This document shows positions 47,923 through 57,496 of a stretch of DNA of 64,000 bases, one piece after another; position 1 is the first letter of the stretch; each line of letters opens with the position of its first letter. The position numbers and the translations under genes are program-made. Below the pieces are notes generated by a model. The model worked only from the letters and a program-made list of their open reading frames with translations, searched no databases and was not told the DNA's origin. This DNA is from Symsagittifera roscoffensis (lineage: Eukaryota; Xenacoelomorpha; Acoela; Convolutidae). The stretch lies in contig NW_026971317.1 in NCBI RefSeq assembly GCF_963678635.1, positions 58,508-122,507 on the forward strand, read 5' to 3'.

Positions 47923-48268
47923 CTCACGCGTTAATGGAATAACAAAATTGGCTCCAAACAAGGTCACAAGAAAAAATGTACCTGCTTTAGTTTCATTAAT
48001 AGCAAACAGTTCATCGAAGTTGGTACAGAAACCAAAACTTTATGTTGGAGAATATGTGCGAATAGCGAAAACTGACTTGCCTTTTAGAAAAGGTTACAAG
48101 CAGATTTATACAGACAAAGTTTTTGAAATAGTTGCCAATCCTACTGTAAACCCTCCAACATACAGTTTCATTGATGCGGAAAAGGAAGAAATCAACGGAA
48201 AATTTAATGAAAAAGAACTTAGATTAATTGGAAACAAAGCTGATTATAACGAAAATGGGCAGAGATGA
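47920..48268 (+). pseudogene. Retroviral-type integrase, C-terminal remnant
   Basis: The frame reads TNSRVNGITKLAPNKV (end of the catalytic core, where nucleic acid-bound tyrosine/asparagine segments lie), then LYVGEYVRIAK, FRKGYKQ, YTDKVFEI and a PPTYSFID motif, ending with a NEKELRLIG segment. This is the SH3/chromo-like C-terminal domain of Polinton integrases. The zinc finger and the D,D-35-E catalytic residues are absent from the element. The frame overlaps the minor capsid start by 14 bp. Confidence 0.65.
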
Positions 48269-49105
48269 GTTTACTGTACATTTCATTTCAACAGCATCAG
48301 TCGATTATTTCGCAGACAACACTTTGGCCAGTTTCGGAATTTTTTTTTGAAGAAATAGCTTTAGACGGAAATTGGAGAGTTGCTCTCTCAGAATAATTTT
48401 TCACAACAAAGTTAAATAATGTTACTGATGAGGAATTTACGTACTTCAGAGCATCCGAAGAAGTAGCCAGTAAATCCAACGCTGGCAATCGGAATACAAT
48501 TTCCTGACCCTTCTATGACGAAAAATTTTTTATTTTTATGAAATCAGGAGAGTACACTTTTATAGAACAATTGATTAATGAGATGAAAACAAAACTCAAA
48601 GACAAAATTCATTTCGATGCAAGTCCTCAAGAAATCACGAATAGCGTGAGGAATCTCATTCATAAGGCCCCAAATACCCAGTCTGTTAGGCTACAATGCA
48701 AAGCTTGATGAGAACGGTGAATATCACATTGGTTACAAAATGATACCCTCCTTCGATGCATCTTATGAGGGAAACGAACTGTACGAATCTCATTTCCCAT
48801 ATGACTTATCAAGTGGGACAAGTCTAATTTTTGTCTATATTGACATTATTCAATACCAAACTGTTGGAGATGCAAAGGCCCCTTTGTTACGCGTCAATGA
48901 TTCAAATAGACGCATCAAAAACGGTAGTGCCTGCAGCATTGAACCTAATCATCGAAAAAACTTCACTAACTTAGACTACAAAAAATTATTCACATCATCT
49001 GTACAATCAATATCGGTACAGTTGCGCACAGAAAATAGAAGACTAGTGTCCTTTGCAGGAACTGGTAAAGTTGTGTTGACTCTAAAATTCAAGCGTTTTG
49101 ATTGA
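48255..49105 (+). pseudogene. Polinton minor capsid (penton-like) protein, broken
   Basis: ATG at 48255 opens DEFTVHFISTASVDYF and then NTLASFG, followed after a T-run frameshift (48348) by EEIALDGNWRVALSE. A stop (48396) and further frame changes to about 48680 separate this from the well-preserved C-terminal half at 48740-49105, which includes SLIFVYIDIIQYQ, APLLRV and CSIEPNHRKNF. The N-terminal 'L.G.W.VALSE' and C-terminal 'H..F..LDY..L' layout are those of the single jelly-roll vertex protein of Polintons. The family assignment is by pattern recall. Confidence 0.6.
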
Positions 49106-49111
49106 AAACCA

Positions 49112-49411
49112 ATGGAACAATATTATGCAAAGCAAGCTTCACTTCCTCATTTCTCTGGACACTACCGACAACGCGGCATTGGATTTGGCGCTTTGGCTGC
49201 TGGTAATGGCCGTGTTGCTATACCGTTTGCGCGACGGGTTAGTCTACCGGCTGCGAAAAAACTGTGCAGAGTACTTTTGATGAGTGCAGCGCCAGAACTG
49301 ATTGATGTCGCTATGAAAAAGAAGTCTCCTAAACAAGCATTGAAAACACTGTCACAAAAACTGCAAGAAAACAACTCGGTGCTGGTAGACGTCGTCGAAA
49401 CATACCAATGA
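49112..49411 (+). CDS. Hydrophobic, basic virion-type protein of the Polinton (99 aa)
   Basis: ATG at 49112, six bases after the minor capsid stop, open to TGA at 49411. It begins MEQYYAKQASLPHFSGHYRQ and continues RGIGFGALAAGNGRVAIPFA, a Gly/Ala-rich amphipathic segment, then KKKSPKQALKTLSQKL. Small Gly-rich amphipathic proteins next to capsid genes are typical of Polintons and resemble adenoviral pVI-type membrane-active proteins. That comparison is inference. The frame is intact. Confidence 0.5.
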   Translation: MEQYYAKQASLPHFSGHYRQRGIGFGALAAGNGRVAIPFARRVSLPAAKKLCRVLLMSAAPELIDVAMKKKSPKQALKTLSQKLQENNSVLVDVVETYQ

Positions 49412-49530
49412 ATGGATTACGAAGAAGAAGATCAGTAGGGGCTCAAAAAAGAAAAACAAACATTCGAAGAAAAACCAGACCAGTGAGAAGTCGAGCAGAT
49501 TTTTTCTCAAACATAAAAAACGATCGCTAA
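49408..49530 (+). CDS. Arginine-rich 40-aa peptide, probable DNA-condensing core peptide
   Basis: The ATG (49408) overlaps the preceding stop as ATGA. It reads MNGLRRRRSVGAQKRKTNIR, then RKTRPVRSRAD, ending FFSNIKNDR before TAA at 49530. About 17 of 40 residues are Arg or Lys. It resembles in size and composition the adenoviral core peptide mu and similar peptides of Polintons. It sits between the hydrophobic protein and the major capsid gene, as expected for a virion module. Confidence 0.55.
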   Translation: MNGLRRRRSVGAQKRKTNIRRKTRPVRSRADFFSNIKNDR

Positions 49531-50692
49531 TTTAATACCCAATGAAGCTACCCATAGCTCTCTGGATTTGTTTGAAAAACAACCCCTTTTGATAACTTTT
49601 GAAAACGCTTTCGATCAAAAAATTGCACCTGTCTTTTCACCTAATGGACCAATGCTTGAATTTGAAATCACCGGTATTCTAGAAATACGATGCAAAGTTA
49701 TACAAGCTAACCGAGCAGATTTGAGATATGATAATACAGATGCTTCTGTTTCCGATTCCCCGTTTCTTGTCAACAACTATCTTTATTCTATTTTCTCTGA
49801 CTGTACACTATCTGCCAATGGACTCAAAATCTCAAACTCTAATGGTAATTTTGCTCACAAGAGCTTCATTGGAACTGAATTTTCGAACAGCCAGGGTGCA
49901 AAAAATTCTTGGTTGAAGTGTCAAGGATATCGACTAGAAGCTGCTCCCGGGGCAATAAATGGTGCAGAATTTACAAGTCATAAAGAACTGATTCGTGTTG
50001 ATTTTTTTTTCCATGTGATAAACATCTGAGTGGTGTAACGCTGAGAATTTCATATCGGCGATCTATCGAAGATTTTCGCATTATATCGGAACATGCCGCC
50101 CAACAGTATAAGCTTGAAATAAATGAGGCGAACCTCTATGTAAGAAAAATGACAGTGACAGACCAAGTACTCTCAGCTATCGAATCGACCTTGTTGAAAA
50201 CTCCTGCTAATTATCCCTACCAAGAAGAAATCACAAAAACAATTCTGGCAACAGCTGGCCAACGAAGCTGGCGACATGAAGATATATTTGCTCGGGAACC
50301 AGTGAGACAAGTCATAATTGCAATGAATACGAATCATGCTTATCTTGGGACAAATCGAACAAACCCCTGCAACTATCAAAGTTTGACTTGGAGCGGATTA
50401 CATTGAGACGTAACGGTTTACCAATAGCAAAAACCCCAATTGATACAAGGGACCATAAACGTCTTTTTTACAATACACTTTCAGCATTTGGACTGTTGAA
50501 CTGTGGTCTTGGAATCACTCTAATAAGCAAAACTATAATAGTCATTTCATTATGTGTTTTGATTTAAGTAGCACACAGCAAGCCGCTCATAAATTTTTGC
50601 ATCGAGAACTTACCAACAGTTCCGTATCAGTTGAGCTCCAATTTTTCACTGCCTTGGCTGCGAACGTGGAAACTTTTTTTATGGGGGATTAG
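49531..50692 (+). pseudogene. Polinton major capsid protein (double jelly-roll), two frameshifts
   Basis: The first frame (to 50029) begins with THSSLDLFEK near 49550 and carries PVFSPNGPMLEFEITG and FLVNNYLYSIFSDCTLSANG, the N-terminal jelly-roll signature of Polinton capsids. A T-run at 50001-50010 shifts the frame. The next part (50030-50406) reads GVTLRISYRRSIEDFRII, NEANLYVRKM and EPVRQVIIAMNTNHAYLG, which belong to the second half. The last part (50410-50692) includes ITLRRNGLPIAKTP and ELQFFTALAANVETFF, ending at TAG. Total length is about 385 codons, shorter than many family members. No clear ATG is seen at the start, which may follow the 49530 stop. Confidence 0.7.
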
Positions 50693-50766
50693 ATCATCAA
50701 ATGTGTTTATAACTTTTGACCGAAAAGTTACAAAGAAAATTCTTCCTATCGCAGCAGCTTAAAAAC

Positions 50767-51155
50767 ATGGATGAACTTCAGCTGCAACACTTCATTCTTA
50801 AATGTAAACACTTGAAATATAAGTTTCTTGGAGTATTTGCGGCTGATAACTTCCCTCTGAATTACCAAATAATGTATTCGTAATTGTGACTGCTTCAAAA
50901 TCAGATTCCTCAGGAACACATTGGATCGTCATCTGTAACAGAAAAAATATTGTTTACTATGCCGATCCTCTTGGTATTCCTCTTTCACAGTACAAAAGCA
51001 TTTACCAAAGACTAAACGAGGAATTTCACTAAGTTCACAGAGTTCATGACAGGTGTTCAATGCAGGATTCAAACTCTATCTTCTGTGGCGCTTTTTGTGT
51101 TTATATTGCACATTTAATATTTAACTCAAAATTCAACGTTCGAATTACAATGTAG
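50767..51155 (+). pseudogene. Adenain-like cysteine protease (maturation protease), broken
   Basis: ATG at 50767 (MDELQLQHFILKCKHLKYKF). LGVFAADNFP follows, then a frameshift near 50857. The second frame has SSGTHWIVICN (catalytic His), YYADPLGIP (acidic residue position) and, after an in-frame TAA near 51031, SMQDSNSIFCGAFCVYIA with the Gln and the nucleophile Cys. Order and spacing match Polinton and adenovirus C5-family proteases, which mature capsids. All catalytic positions can be seen but not in one frame. Confidence 0.7.
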
Positions 51156-51257
51156 TCTCAAAAACCATTTAGCCCAGATTGGATTTATCAAAACGCTTTC
51201 CTTTACTAAATAGAACACTTAAACATATAGCACCATTCAAATTATTCGAATAAATTT

Positions 51258-51635
51258 CAAACATATTCGGTGCAGAAATCAAGCGTCTTTCATATACCAT
51301 GCATGAAACGTTCACTATAACCAATTTATATACCACTCCAATTTGGTGCATGAACAAAAAGAACGAAAAACACCATCTGGGCATTTGGACGGTTTAGCTA
51401 TCAACCTAACAAAAATTTACATTCAGGATCATTGGTTAAAAAAATTGTACATTGGGATCAAATTTGCGCGATCATTATTTCGGATCATGAAAAATTTTAC
51501 ATGGGACCAGTACTTTTACATGGGATCTCAAAAATTTACGTTGGGATCTCAAATTTATTTGCAATGATCGCTCCCGGGATCACAACCCCCCCCCCCCCCT
51601 CCCCCCCGATCCCAGTGCAAATTAGCTATACTACT
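51258..51635 (-). repeat. Polinton right TIR
   Basis: Reverse complement of the left TIR, from GCTATACTACT at the outer end through a poly-C tract at 51587-51607 to ACATATTCGGTGCAGAAATC at the inner end. The outer two bases are CT, complementary to AG at the other end. It contains GGGATC repeats and a TATA-like box facing inward. Confidence 0.88.
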
Positions 51636-51641
51636 AACCAA
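51636..51641 (+). repeat. Polinton target-site duplication, right (AACCAA)
   Basis: Exact copy of 29033-29038. The next base resumes the antisense Pao gene. Confidence 0.9.
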
Positions 51642-53835
51642 CACTGACTGATTTGAAGATGCTCCTTGAAATTTTGATGCACCAATTAGTACCAGTCTCA
51701 CCTTTTCAGGCTTGGTGGGATTTATCATTGGATGATGTGGTAAGTACCATTCTCGAGCAATGCGATTGTGTGGAACGTATCGGCCGACAGGAACAATCTA
51801 TAATTTATCGATATCTTCATTGATGGTCTGACGATACCATTTTTTCAAACTGACGTCTTTATCGAATCTTTTTTTGACAATTTAAACTGGGCGTGAGCGG
51901 AATAGTGGTTGTTGGGCAAATGTTTGTCGTTTTCCTACAATAAATCGCTCTTGGTCGTGATAGGTTGACGACTCGAGAATTCCCTCAAAACAAGACTTAA
52001 AACTACTTTAAAAAAGTACTGTGGAAGCTGGTAGAGGACCACTTAGCACCCAACCTATTGAGGGATGAACGGCAAAAGGAGCTGTTGGTGTTTTGCTTCC
52101 AATGCACTCTACTTGTTTAATGGCATTCATGTTCTAGTCTCTATAAAGCAGTCTTGTTCTAGTATCATTTCTACCTCGCAGTGTTTAGAGACAATTGAAT
52201 CAAGATTTACAAGATGCGGGTAGAGTCGCCGAAGCGCAGGGACGTTCACAACATCCTTTGGCACGGTAATATATTCTTCCACAAAAAAGATGAACTTTGA
52301 ACGAGTAATTCTCCGATAGCGAGTTTACTGTTACTTTGAGCTCTTTTGTGGTAATTGTGTGCTGAGAGTTTATTCCATTCACAGGCAGTTCTAGCGGCTA
52401 CCTAGACAATTGAAATGGTTCGGCGAGTTTCGAAGACAACCCTGAATGGCTACATGTGCTGTCACACAAATGTAAGCAATTTGTGGTGATGATATTCGGT
52501 GAAACGCTTATTGTGATATTTGAAGTAATCTTTTCGCATTTACTGAAGAATCTAAAGTAGAAGATTTGATAGTAGATTGGCGTACGATATTAGTGTGCAT
52601 TGGCATCGAGTTTAATTTGTTTTGACCCTCCTTGTGTAGCTCTTTGGGTGGTGGAAAACGCGTTCTGTGCCGTGTAACAAAGTGTTATGTAGGCTCTCAC
52701 ATCGATCGGCCTTCGGAGCTTTTTCTAGGTCGAGGGCAATTTCGAAACGAATGGTCAAATTGCAGGCACGAAACTTAGCTCGCTTCGCTGCATTTTCTCT
52801 TTAAAACTTTGCAATTCGAGTTCCGTGCTGGCCTTTGAAAAAATTAGATGGAAAATTTTGTTATGTTTGTTTTCAAGGCAACATCGATGTGCTGCTGTTT
52901 GAATCCAAAACTCTCCTGGTTGTCTTTTTTAAAAGTTATCTTCTTGTTTTAAGGTTTTTGGAGCGTTAGTCTGCTATTTTGCTTAACCATTCGTTGAAGT
53001 GGAGTAAAGTATTGAAATAAAAGTTTTCCTCGACTGAGTGCGTCATCTACGACTCCTTCTTGTTCGTTGGTAAATTAGAGACTGCCTGGTTTCACAAAGA
53101 TAAACCTCTCAGATCGGCTGAGTAAACCACGGATTTGAAAACACATAAATAGTTCGATACGATTGATGCAAACTTATGATGATTTCGGAGTTATGCTTCT
53201 TTAGCGGCGGAAAATTAAGGAAATTGTCATGGTCGTACTAACGAAATCTGAGTTTGAGCGGCTGAATCTACCGCGCAGAAAAACTCTCCAAGCCACTCAT
53301 GCCGTTGGAGGGGATCACCGTTGAATTGCGAAAGCTTTCATTCTGGCAGAGGGTCCTTACGACTGTAGCTGAGTAGTTCAGCTAGGTCTCGAATGGTATC
53401 TGCTTTGTCCTTAAGTGTTTGTTCATTTTGCGAAATGGATGATGTAACCGGAGAGACAGGCTTTTGAAGCGAAGTTGAATCGGGATACATTTCTCCAATG
53501 TTGCGATGAGTAAAAAAAAAGTGGGGAACGAAATCGGGTTTTGAACGAAATTTGATTGAACATAAGGGGCTGAGAGGGGCTGAGACAGAGATTGTAAGTT
53601 TAACCCCGCCGATGGTACAGTGTGAGAAAAAGCAAACTGGGTTCTCAGTGTATTTCTCTGCATCGAACGGATTGGGAGGAGCGTTAGACTGAAACGAAGG
53701 ACGGTAGTAGATGTTTTTGCTAGTTGTTGCATCTACGGCAAACTTATCAAACCATGGGGCGGGCGCGGTTTCATGAGTGCTAATTTTAGCGGTGGAGAGA
53801 GTAGCGGAAGGAACGGATGTGTTATAAATATACAT
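51642..53835 (-). pseudogene. BEL/Pao retrotransposon 5' part (gag, protease, RT N-terminus), antisense
   Basis: Read on the - strand from 53835, gag starts MYIYNTSVPSATL and is open for 165 codons to SYSRKDPLPE at 53338. It is followed by the Pao gag pattern 'NGDPLQWHEWL'. Degenerate gag and a protease C-terminal part (SQHTITTKELKVTVNSL, 52382-52200) come next, then the RT N-terminus: WYLPHHPMINPTKPEKVRLV near 51766-51707, ending at the Polinton. The RT motif continues on the other side of the Polinton (GPDLLQ at 29030), so the two halves are one gene. Stops and shifts interrupt all parts. The 5' LTR is not seen; the gypsy element abuts the gag start. Confidence 0.75.
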
Positions 53836-53845
53836 TTCATGATGG

Positions 53846-54042
53846 GTTCAGTTAGATTGTTTATTGAGTTTGATTTCTGGTGCCCCTGGTGCTGGCGAAG
53901 ACCTTGCTGTCATTTGATTAGTATCTGTCAGTGGTGGTCGTGTACGCTTGTTATCTAAAACAGTTGGAGATACTATGAGTTATGATTTTAAGTTAAGAAC
54001 TATCATTGAGAAATTTACATTATTGATTTCGCGTTTTTCTCA
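53846..54042 (+). repeat. 5' LTR, truncated at its left end
   Basis: Shared with 59698-59925: GAGTTTGATTTCTG, GTGGTCGTGTACGCTTGT, TATCTAAAACAGTTGGAG, ending TTTTTCTCA. The first 50 bp or so expected from the 3' LTR are missing. Pao gag begins at 53835, 10 bp away on the other strand. Confidence 0.7.
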
Positions 54043-54990
54043 TGGCGCAGTCAGCAGGATACGGCGCGAGGACGGGAGAGAACCCACTCGGAATTACAGC
54101 ATTTCGGCCTAGCAAGTGCACGGAAGCACCAATGAGGTGGGAGCACTGGATTACTCGTTTTACATGGGGGTTGATAGCGAAACATTCGTTCAATCCGACG
54201 TCACTCTATTTCGCTCGGACTTTAACCGACGAGCAGGTTGCGGATTTGCCGGCGGAGGTGAGCGGAAAAAAATGTCTGGAGGCGGAACAAACATTAATTT
54301 CGGACCTTTATATTTGTCTGGGGGAACGCGGCCAGGATGAAATTCACAACCGAAAGCCTCACCTAGATTTGGCGGCTACCCGGTCTTGAAGTGTTGGACG
54401 AATTCGAGAGCGTATTCAGGAATGTAAGAAATGAGATGTTCGAGACGTCTCAATTACTATTCCGACAGCCACGGCAAAGGGGAGACACTGGAAAGATTTC
54501 CACTCAGTTTTGAGTGGGTTAGCAGCCAGATGTGATTTAGGAACTCTGGAGCGACGAATTTGACGTGACGTATTTTGTAAACGTGACGTATTAAGGAAGC
54601 ATATACGGAACTCAGTCGTTCAACCAAGACGCCGGATGAGGTCTACCGAATCGCCTTGTCATATGAGCGGGCGGACAATTCTGCCAAAACGAAAAAAGTT
54701 TCCTGCGATGGTCTCGTGGAAGCGCCCGCGGAGGCGCTGCAGATAAAAACAGAGCCAATAAACGCCATTCGTTGAGGCTATCGTCAACCATTTCAACGTG
54801 GCGACGAGGGTTTGGTAGAGGCAATAGTCGTGGCGGCGGAGGAGCGGATCGGAGGTGTTTTAACTGCGATCAGAGCGGTTTTAATGCAGAGCATATTGCA
54901 AAATGTCCTGCACGAAATGCTACATTTAATTTTTGTCGGAAAACCGGACACTATGAGTGGAAGTGCCGGGGTCGCAGAGCAACAAGTAGT
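54042..54990 (+). pseudogene. gypsy gag (capsid and nucleocapsid), frameshifted
   Basis: ATG at 54042 reads MAQSAGYGARTGENPLGITA, then RWEHWITRF, a gag matrix/capsid start. The frame is lost near 54290. Later frames hold LAARCDLGTLERRI (54520) and a TPDEVYRIALSYERADNSAK segment (about 54630-54690), typical of gypsy gag C-terminal capsid. Nucleocapsid follows as a Gly/Arg-rich stretch and zinc knuckles (54855-54970), shared with the 54772 frame. The second knuckle reads FNFCRKTGHYEWKC; the first Cys of the CCHC motif is Phe. Confidence 0.6.
54043..54060 (+). other. Primer binding site
   Basis: TGGCGCAGTCAGCAGGAT starts directly after the LTR terminal CA and with TGG, complementary to the CCA end of a tRNA. 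The priming tRNA is not identified. The first ATG of gag overlaps the LTR/PBS boundary. Confidence 0.5.
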
Positions 54991-55785
54991 GGACGCGTGG
55001 GGTTGATTCACAAAAATGGCACCGATGGAGAGCTTGTTGAAAACGATCCGGAGGAAAACGTATCGAATTATGGAATTTCCGTCCGCTGGGTAACCGACTC
55101 GAACGCGGTAACACATGGTTGGGATTCAGATAGTTCGACAGATTATGATGTCATGTCAGTTAGGCGGAAACAGGAGGAGGAATTGAAAGTCGTGGGGGCA
55201 AAATTGGCGTTACGAATCAACGGACACGGAACCCAGGCGTGGATTGATAGCGGATCATCTGTTTCCACTTTCACTATAAAGGAACTCAAACGCACCATAG
55301 GGACTTGTTATGTGCGTCTGCGGCAGTTAGATCCGAAGGATGACCAGTTCCGGGACTATTGGAATAATCCACTGAAATTCATGGGAAAGATGGTCGTTAC
55401 ACTCCAGTCCGATGGATGGACAACAAAAGCAACCATCAATGTAATCGGAGAGTGTCGGCCATCCATCATTGGCCGGGATTTGATGCCGGAGCTGGTATTA
55501 ATGTTAGTCCAAGCACCAGCGGAGCATAGGGTGCACAATATCCAGAAGCAGGGTGAGACCGCGGAGCAAGAAGAGGTTCTTGACGATTGGAAGAAGCATT
55601 TCAGTAAGCAGTTTTATCACCTTTTTCACAGGGTAGGGCGCATTCGTAACTATAAAGTTCAAGCGGAATTTTTCAAGAATCTGGTACCACTTCAGCAAAA
55701 GGGCAGAAGAGTGCCCATAACATTGCAAGAGAAGGTAGACAATGAAGGTAGACAAGGGCATATTCAAAAATTAGAAGAAAATTAG
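54772..55785 (+). CDS. gypsy gag C-terminus, protease and RT N-terminus (337-codon frame)
   Basis: Longest intact frame of this element. It holds zinc knuckles (residues about 28-68), an acidic linker (DSDSSTDYDVMS), the aspartic protease with the active-site triplet in WIDSGSSVSTF (about residues 160-170) and the flap/core region SIIGRDLMPEL (about 238-248). A pre-RT region follows (RVGRIRNYKVQAEFF, PLQQKGRRVPITLQEKV) and the stop is at 55785. Gag and protease in one frame fits gypsy elements with a fused polyprotein. Confidence 0.75.
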   Translation: MRLSSTISTWRRGFGRGNSRGGGGADRRCFNCDQSGFNAEHIAKCPARNATFNFCRKTGHYEWKCRGRRATSSGRVGLIHKNGTDGELVENDPEENVSNYGISVRWVTDSNAVTHGWDSDSSTDYDVMSVRRKQEEELKVVGAKLALRINGHGTQAWIDSGSSVSTFTIKELKRTIGTCYVRLRQLDPKDDQFRDYWNNPLKFMGKMVVTLQSDGWTTKATINVIGECRPSIIGRDLMPELVLMLVQAPAEHRVHNIQKQGETAEQEEVLDDWKKHFSKQFYHLFHRVGRIRNYKVQAEFFKNLVPLQQKGRRVPITLQEKVDNEGRQGHIQKLEEN

Positions 55786-56363
55786 AAGAATGAATAATTT
55801 GTCTCCTCGATCTTCATTACCGTGAAAAAGGATGGGTCGGTAAAACTTGAACTGGAATCAAAAAAATTGAATAAGCAAGACCTTAAAATTAATAACAGAT
55901 GCCTAATATTGAAGAACTGAAAGATATTGTGGGACAAACAACAAGTGAACGGAAGCGAGGGGATGTTTTTTTTCAACAATGGAACTGACGAACGCATACG
56001 GACAATTTTTTTTTGAATGAAAAAACTAGTCAACACTGCAATTTTTCATAAGTAGTGGGTCACTCTACCGGAACATACCGATTTAAAACGAGATTCTACG
56101 GATTAACAAATATGCCGGCGGAATTTCAACGGTTGATGGACGCAATTCTCTCGGAATTCCCGTGTGCGCACGCATTTATCGATGACATTTTAGTTATATC
56201 AAAAGGCTCTAAAATTGAACACATTGCTTTACTAGAGAAAATTGTGAAGAAACTTGACAAGGAAAATATGCCACTTAAAGTGGGAAAGTGTATATTTGCG
56301 AGAAATGAATGCAAATGGCTGGGCCACCGGATCACGAAATCTGGTATTACTCTGTTGGTTTGA
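55786..56363 (+). pseudogene. gypsy reverse transcriptase
   Basis: FVSSIFITVKKDGSVKL (near 55800), then MPNIEELKDIVGQ in another frame, MELTNAYGQ near 55980 after a shift, and an open 102-codon part at 56055-56363. The last part reads FYGLTNMPAEFQRLMDAILS, then AFIDDILVISKG (the FIDD catalytic box) and CKWLGHRITKSGI. A T-run at 55967-55974 and another at 56008-56016 mark frameshift sites. The catalytic Asp pair is present, but the domain is not translated in one piece. Confidence 0.75.
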
Positions 56364-56384
56364 AAGACGGATCCAATTGATCAA

Positions 56385-57102
56385 TTGGCTGATCCAAGGT
56401 CGATATCACAGCTAAGGTCATTTATGGGTTCAATACATAGTCCTCACAAAAATCTACCATCACTAACGGGATCTTCAGCGCCATTGCGACCACTTTTAAG
56501 CAAGAAAATTGAATTCGTGTGGACAAACGAATGTCAGTTAGCGTTTGAAACACTAAGGAAACGAGTCAGAAACATCGTAGAATTCAAACACTTTGACGTG
56601 CATAAAGATATCCGAATTGTGTGCGATGCGAGCCAGAATTGTCTAGAAGCAGTCCTTGAACAGCTCGATTCCGAAGGATGGCGGCCTATTTCGTTCGCGT
56701 CTCGATTCTTGAATGCGGCGGAAAAGAAAAATTTAACCAATGAATTGAAATGTTCGCCGTGGTCTGGGGTTCGGAATATTTTACAAATACATTTTTGGTA
56801 GGCGGTTTACAGTGGTAACAGATCATAAAGCCATAGTAGCCGTATTAAATAGAAATAATAAGAACAATAAAACCATGTTTAGTTGTCTGACCCGTTGGAT
56901 CGATAGAATTATTCCATTTGATTTTAAAATTGAACATATGCCAAGGACTGAAATCGGCCTGGCCGATTATTTATCAAGGCATCCGGTGGGGAAAACATCA
57001 CGGGTGAGCCTTTATGATAATACGTTCACGGTTACAAAATTGCGATCAATTATCAATTCCCTCGGTTATCGAGTACAAAAAGAGCACAGGATTGGCAATT
57101 AG
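56385..57102 (+). pseudogene. gypsy RNase H domain and connection
   Basis: RISQLRSFMG-type text follows the RT (56400), then WTNECQLAFETL and the RNase H start RIVCDASQNCLEAVLEQ with catalytic Asp (56610). RPISFASRFLNAAEKK is present, but the catalytic Glu region (normally TNELE) reads TNELKC. The frame changes near 56805 to VTDHKAIVAVLN and RWIDRIIPFDFKIEHMP, ending LADYLSRHPVG. The frameshift and the Glu-region change imply an inactive domain. Confidence 0.7.
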
Positions 57103-57496
57103 CAAGTCAAGAAAATTAGTTGTTTCAGTGGATGATAAAACAGTAATCACAAGTTTCCACCGGATGAAGGCGGAAAAATACGTGATCATCTATTGACCAA
57201 TCAGAATGCGCCGACTCGCAAAATTGAATGCAACGACCGCGAAGGCGCGAAAATAGTCAAATCGATTACTAATTGTCAATTGCGTGAGTTTGCTTTTAAT
57301 TTCTTTTCTAACAACAACAATAGTTTCCAAATGACAAATATCAATTTGAAAAAATTAATTTAATCACTTCTACGATGTCCAGAGATTACCAGCGGGAGCA
57401 GCAGCGTGGTGGAAGTGGTGGATGCGAGATTGGAGGCGGTGACGACAGGGGCCAGAGATGTGAAATGCAACACAGTTATTTCCATTCCACCGGCAT
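57103..57496. other. Gap between RNase H and integrase remnants
   Basis: Short frames only. The stretch at 57182-57370 is AT-rich and resembles neither RNase H nor integrase, and may be inserted or deleted sequence. No terminal repeats or target duplications seen. Confidence 0.35.

Larger units (their letters stand above)
29039..51635. mobile_element. Polinton/Maverick DNA transposon, 22.6 kb, end-to-end
   Basis: The element begins AGTAGTATAGCTAATTT and ends with its complement. TIRs are about 350-380 bp and the perfect 6-bp duplication AACCAA flanks it. The cargo is diagnostic: family B DNA polymerase, FtsK/HerA-type packaging ATPase, retroviral-type integrase remnant, double jelly-roll major capsid, minor capsid and adenain-like protease. 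The polymerase and one unknown gene point left and all others point right. Internal duplication (about 32.79-38.02 and 38.02-43.70 kb) has enlarged the element. Frameshifts, in-frame stops and loss of the integrase core make this copy defective. Polintons are 15-40 kb virus-like transposons of eukaryotes; whether this lineage made particles is not shown. Confidence 0.93.

Noticed and set aside
53382-53732. 116-codon - strand frame overlapping Pao gag
   Set aside because: Alternate frame of the 165-codon gag reading at 53338-53835, which fits Pao gag better.
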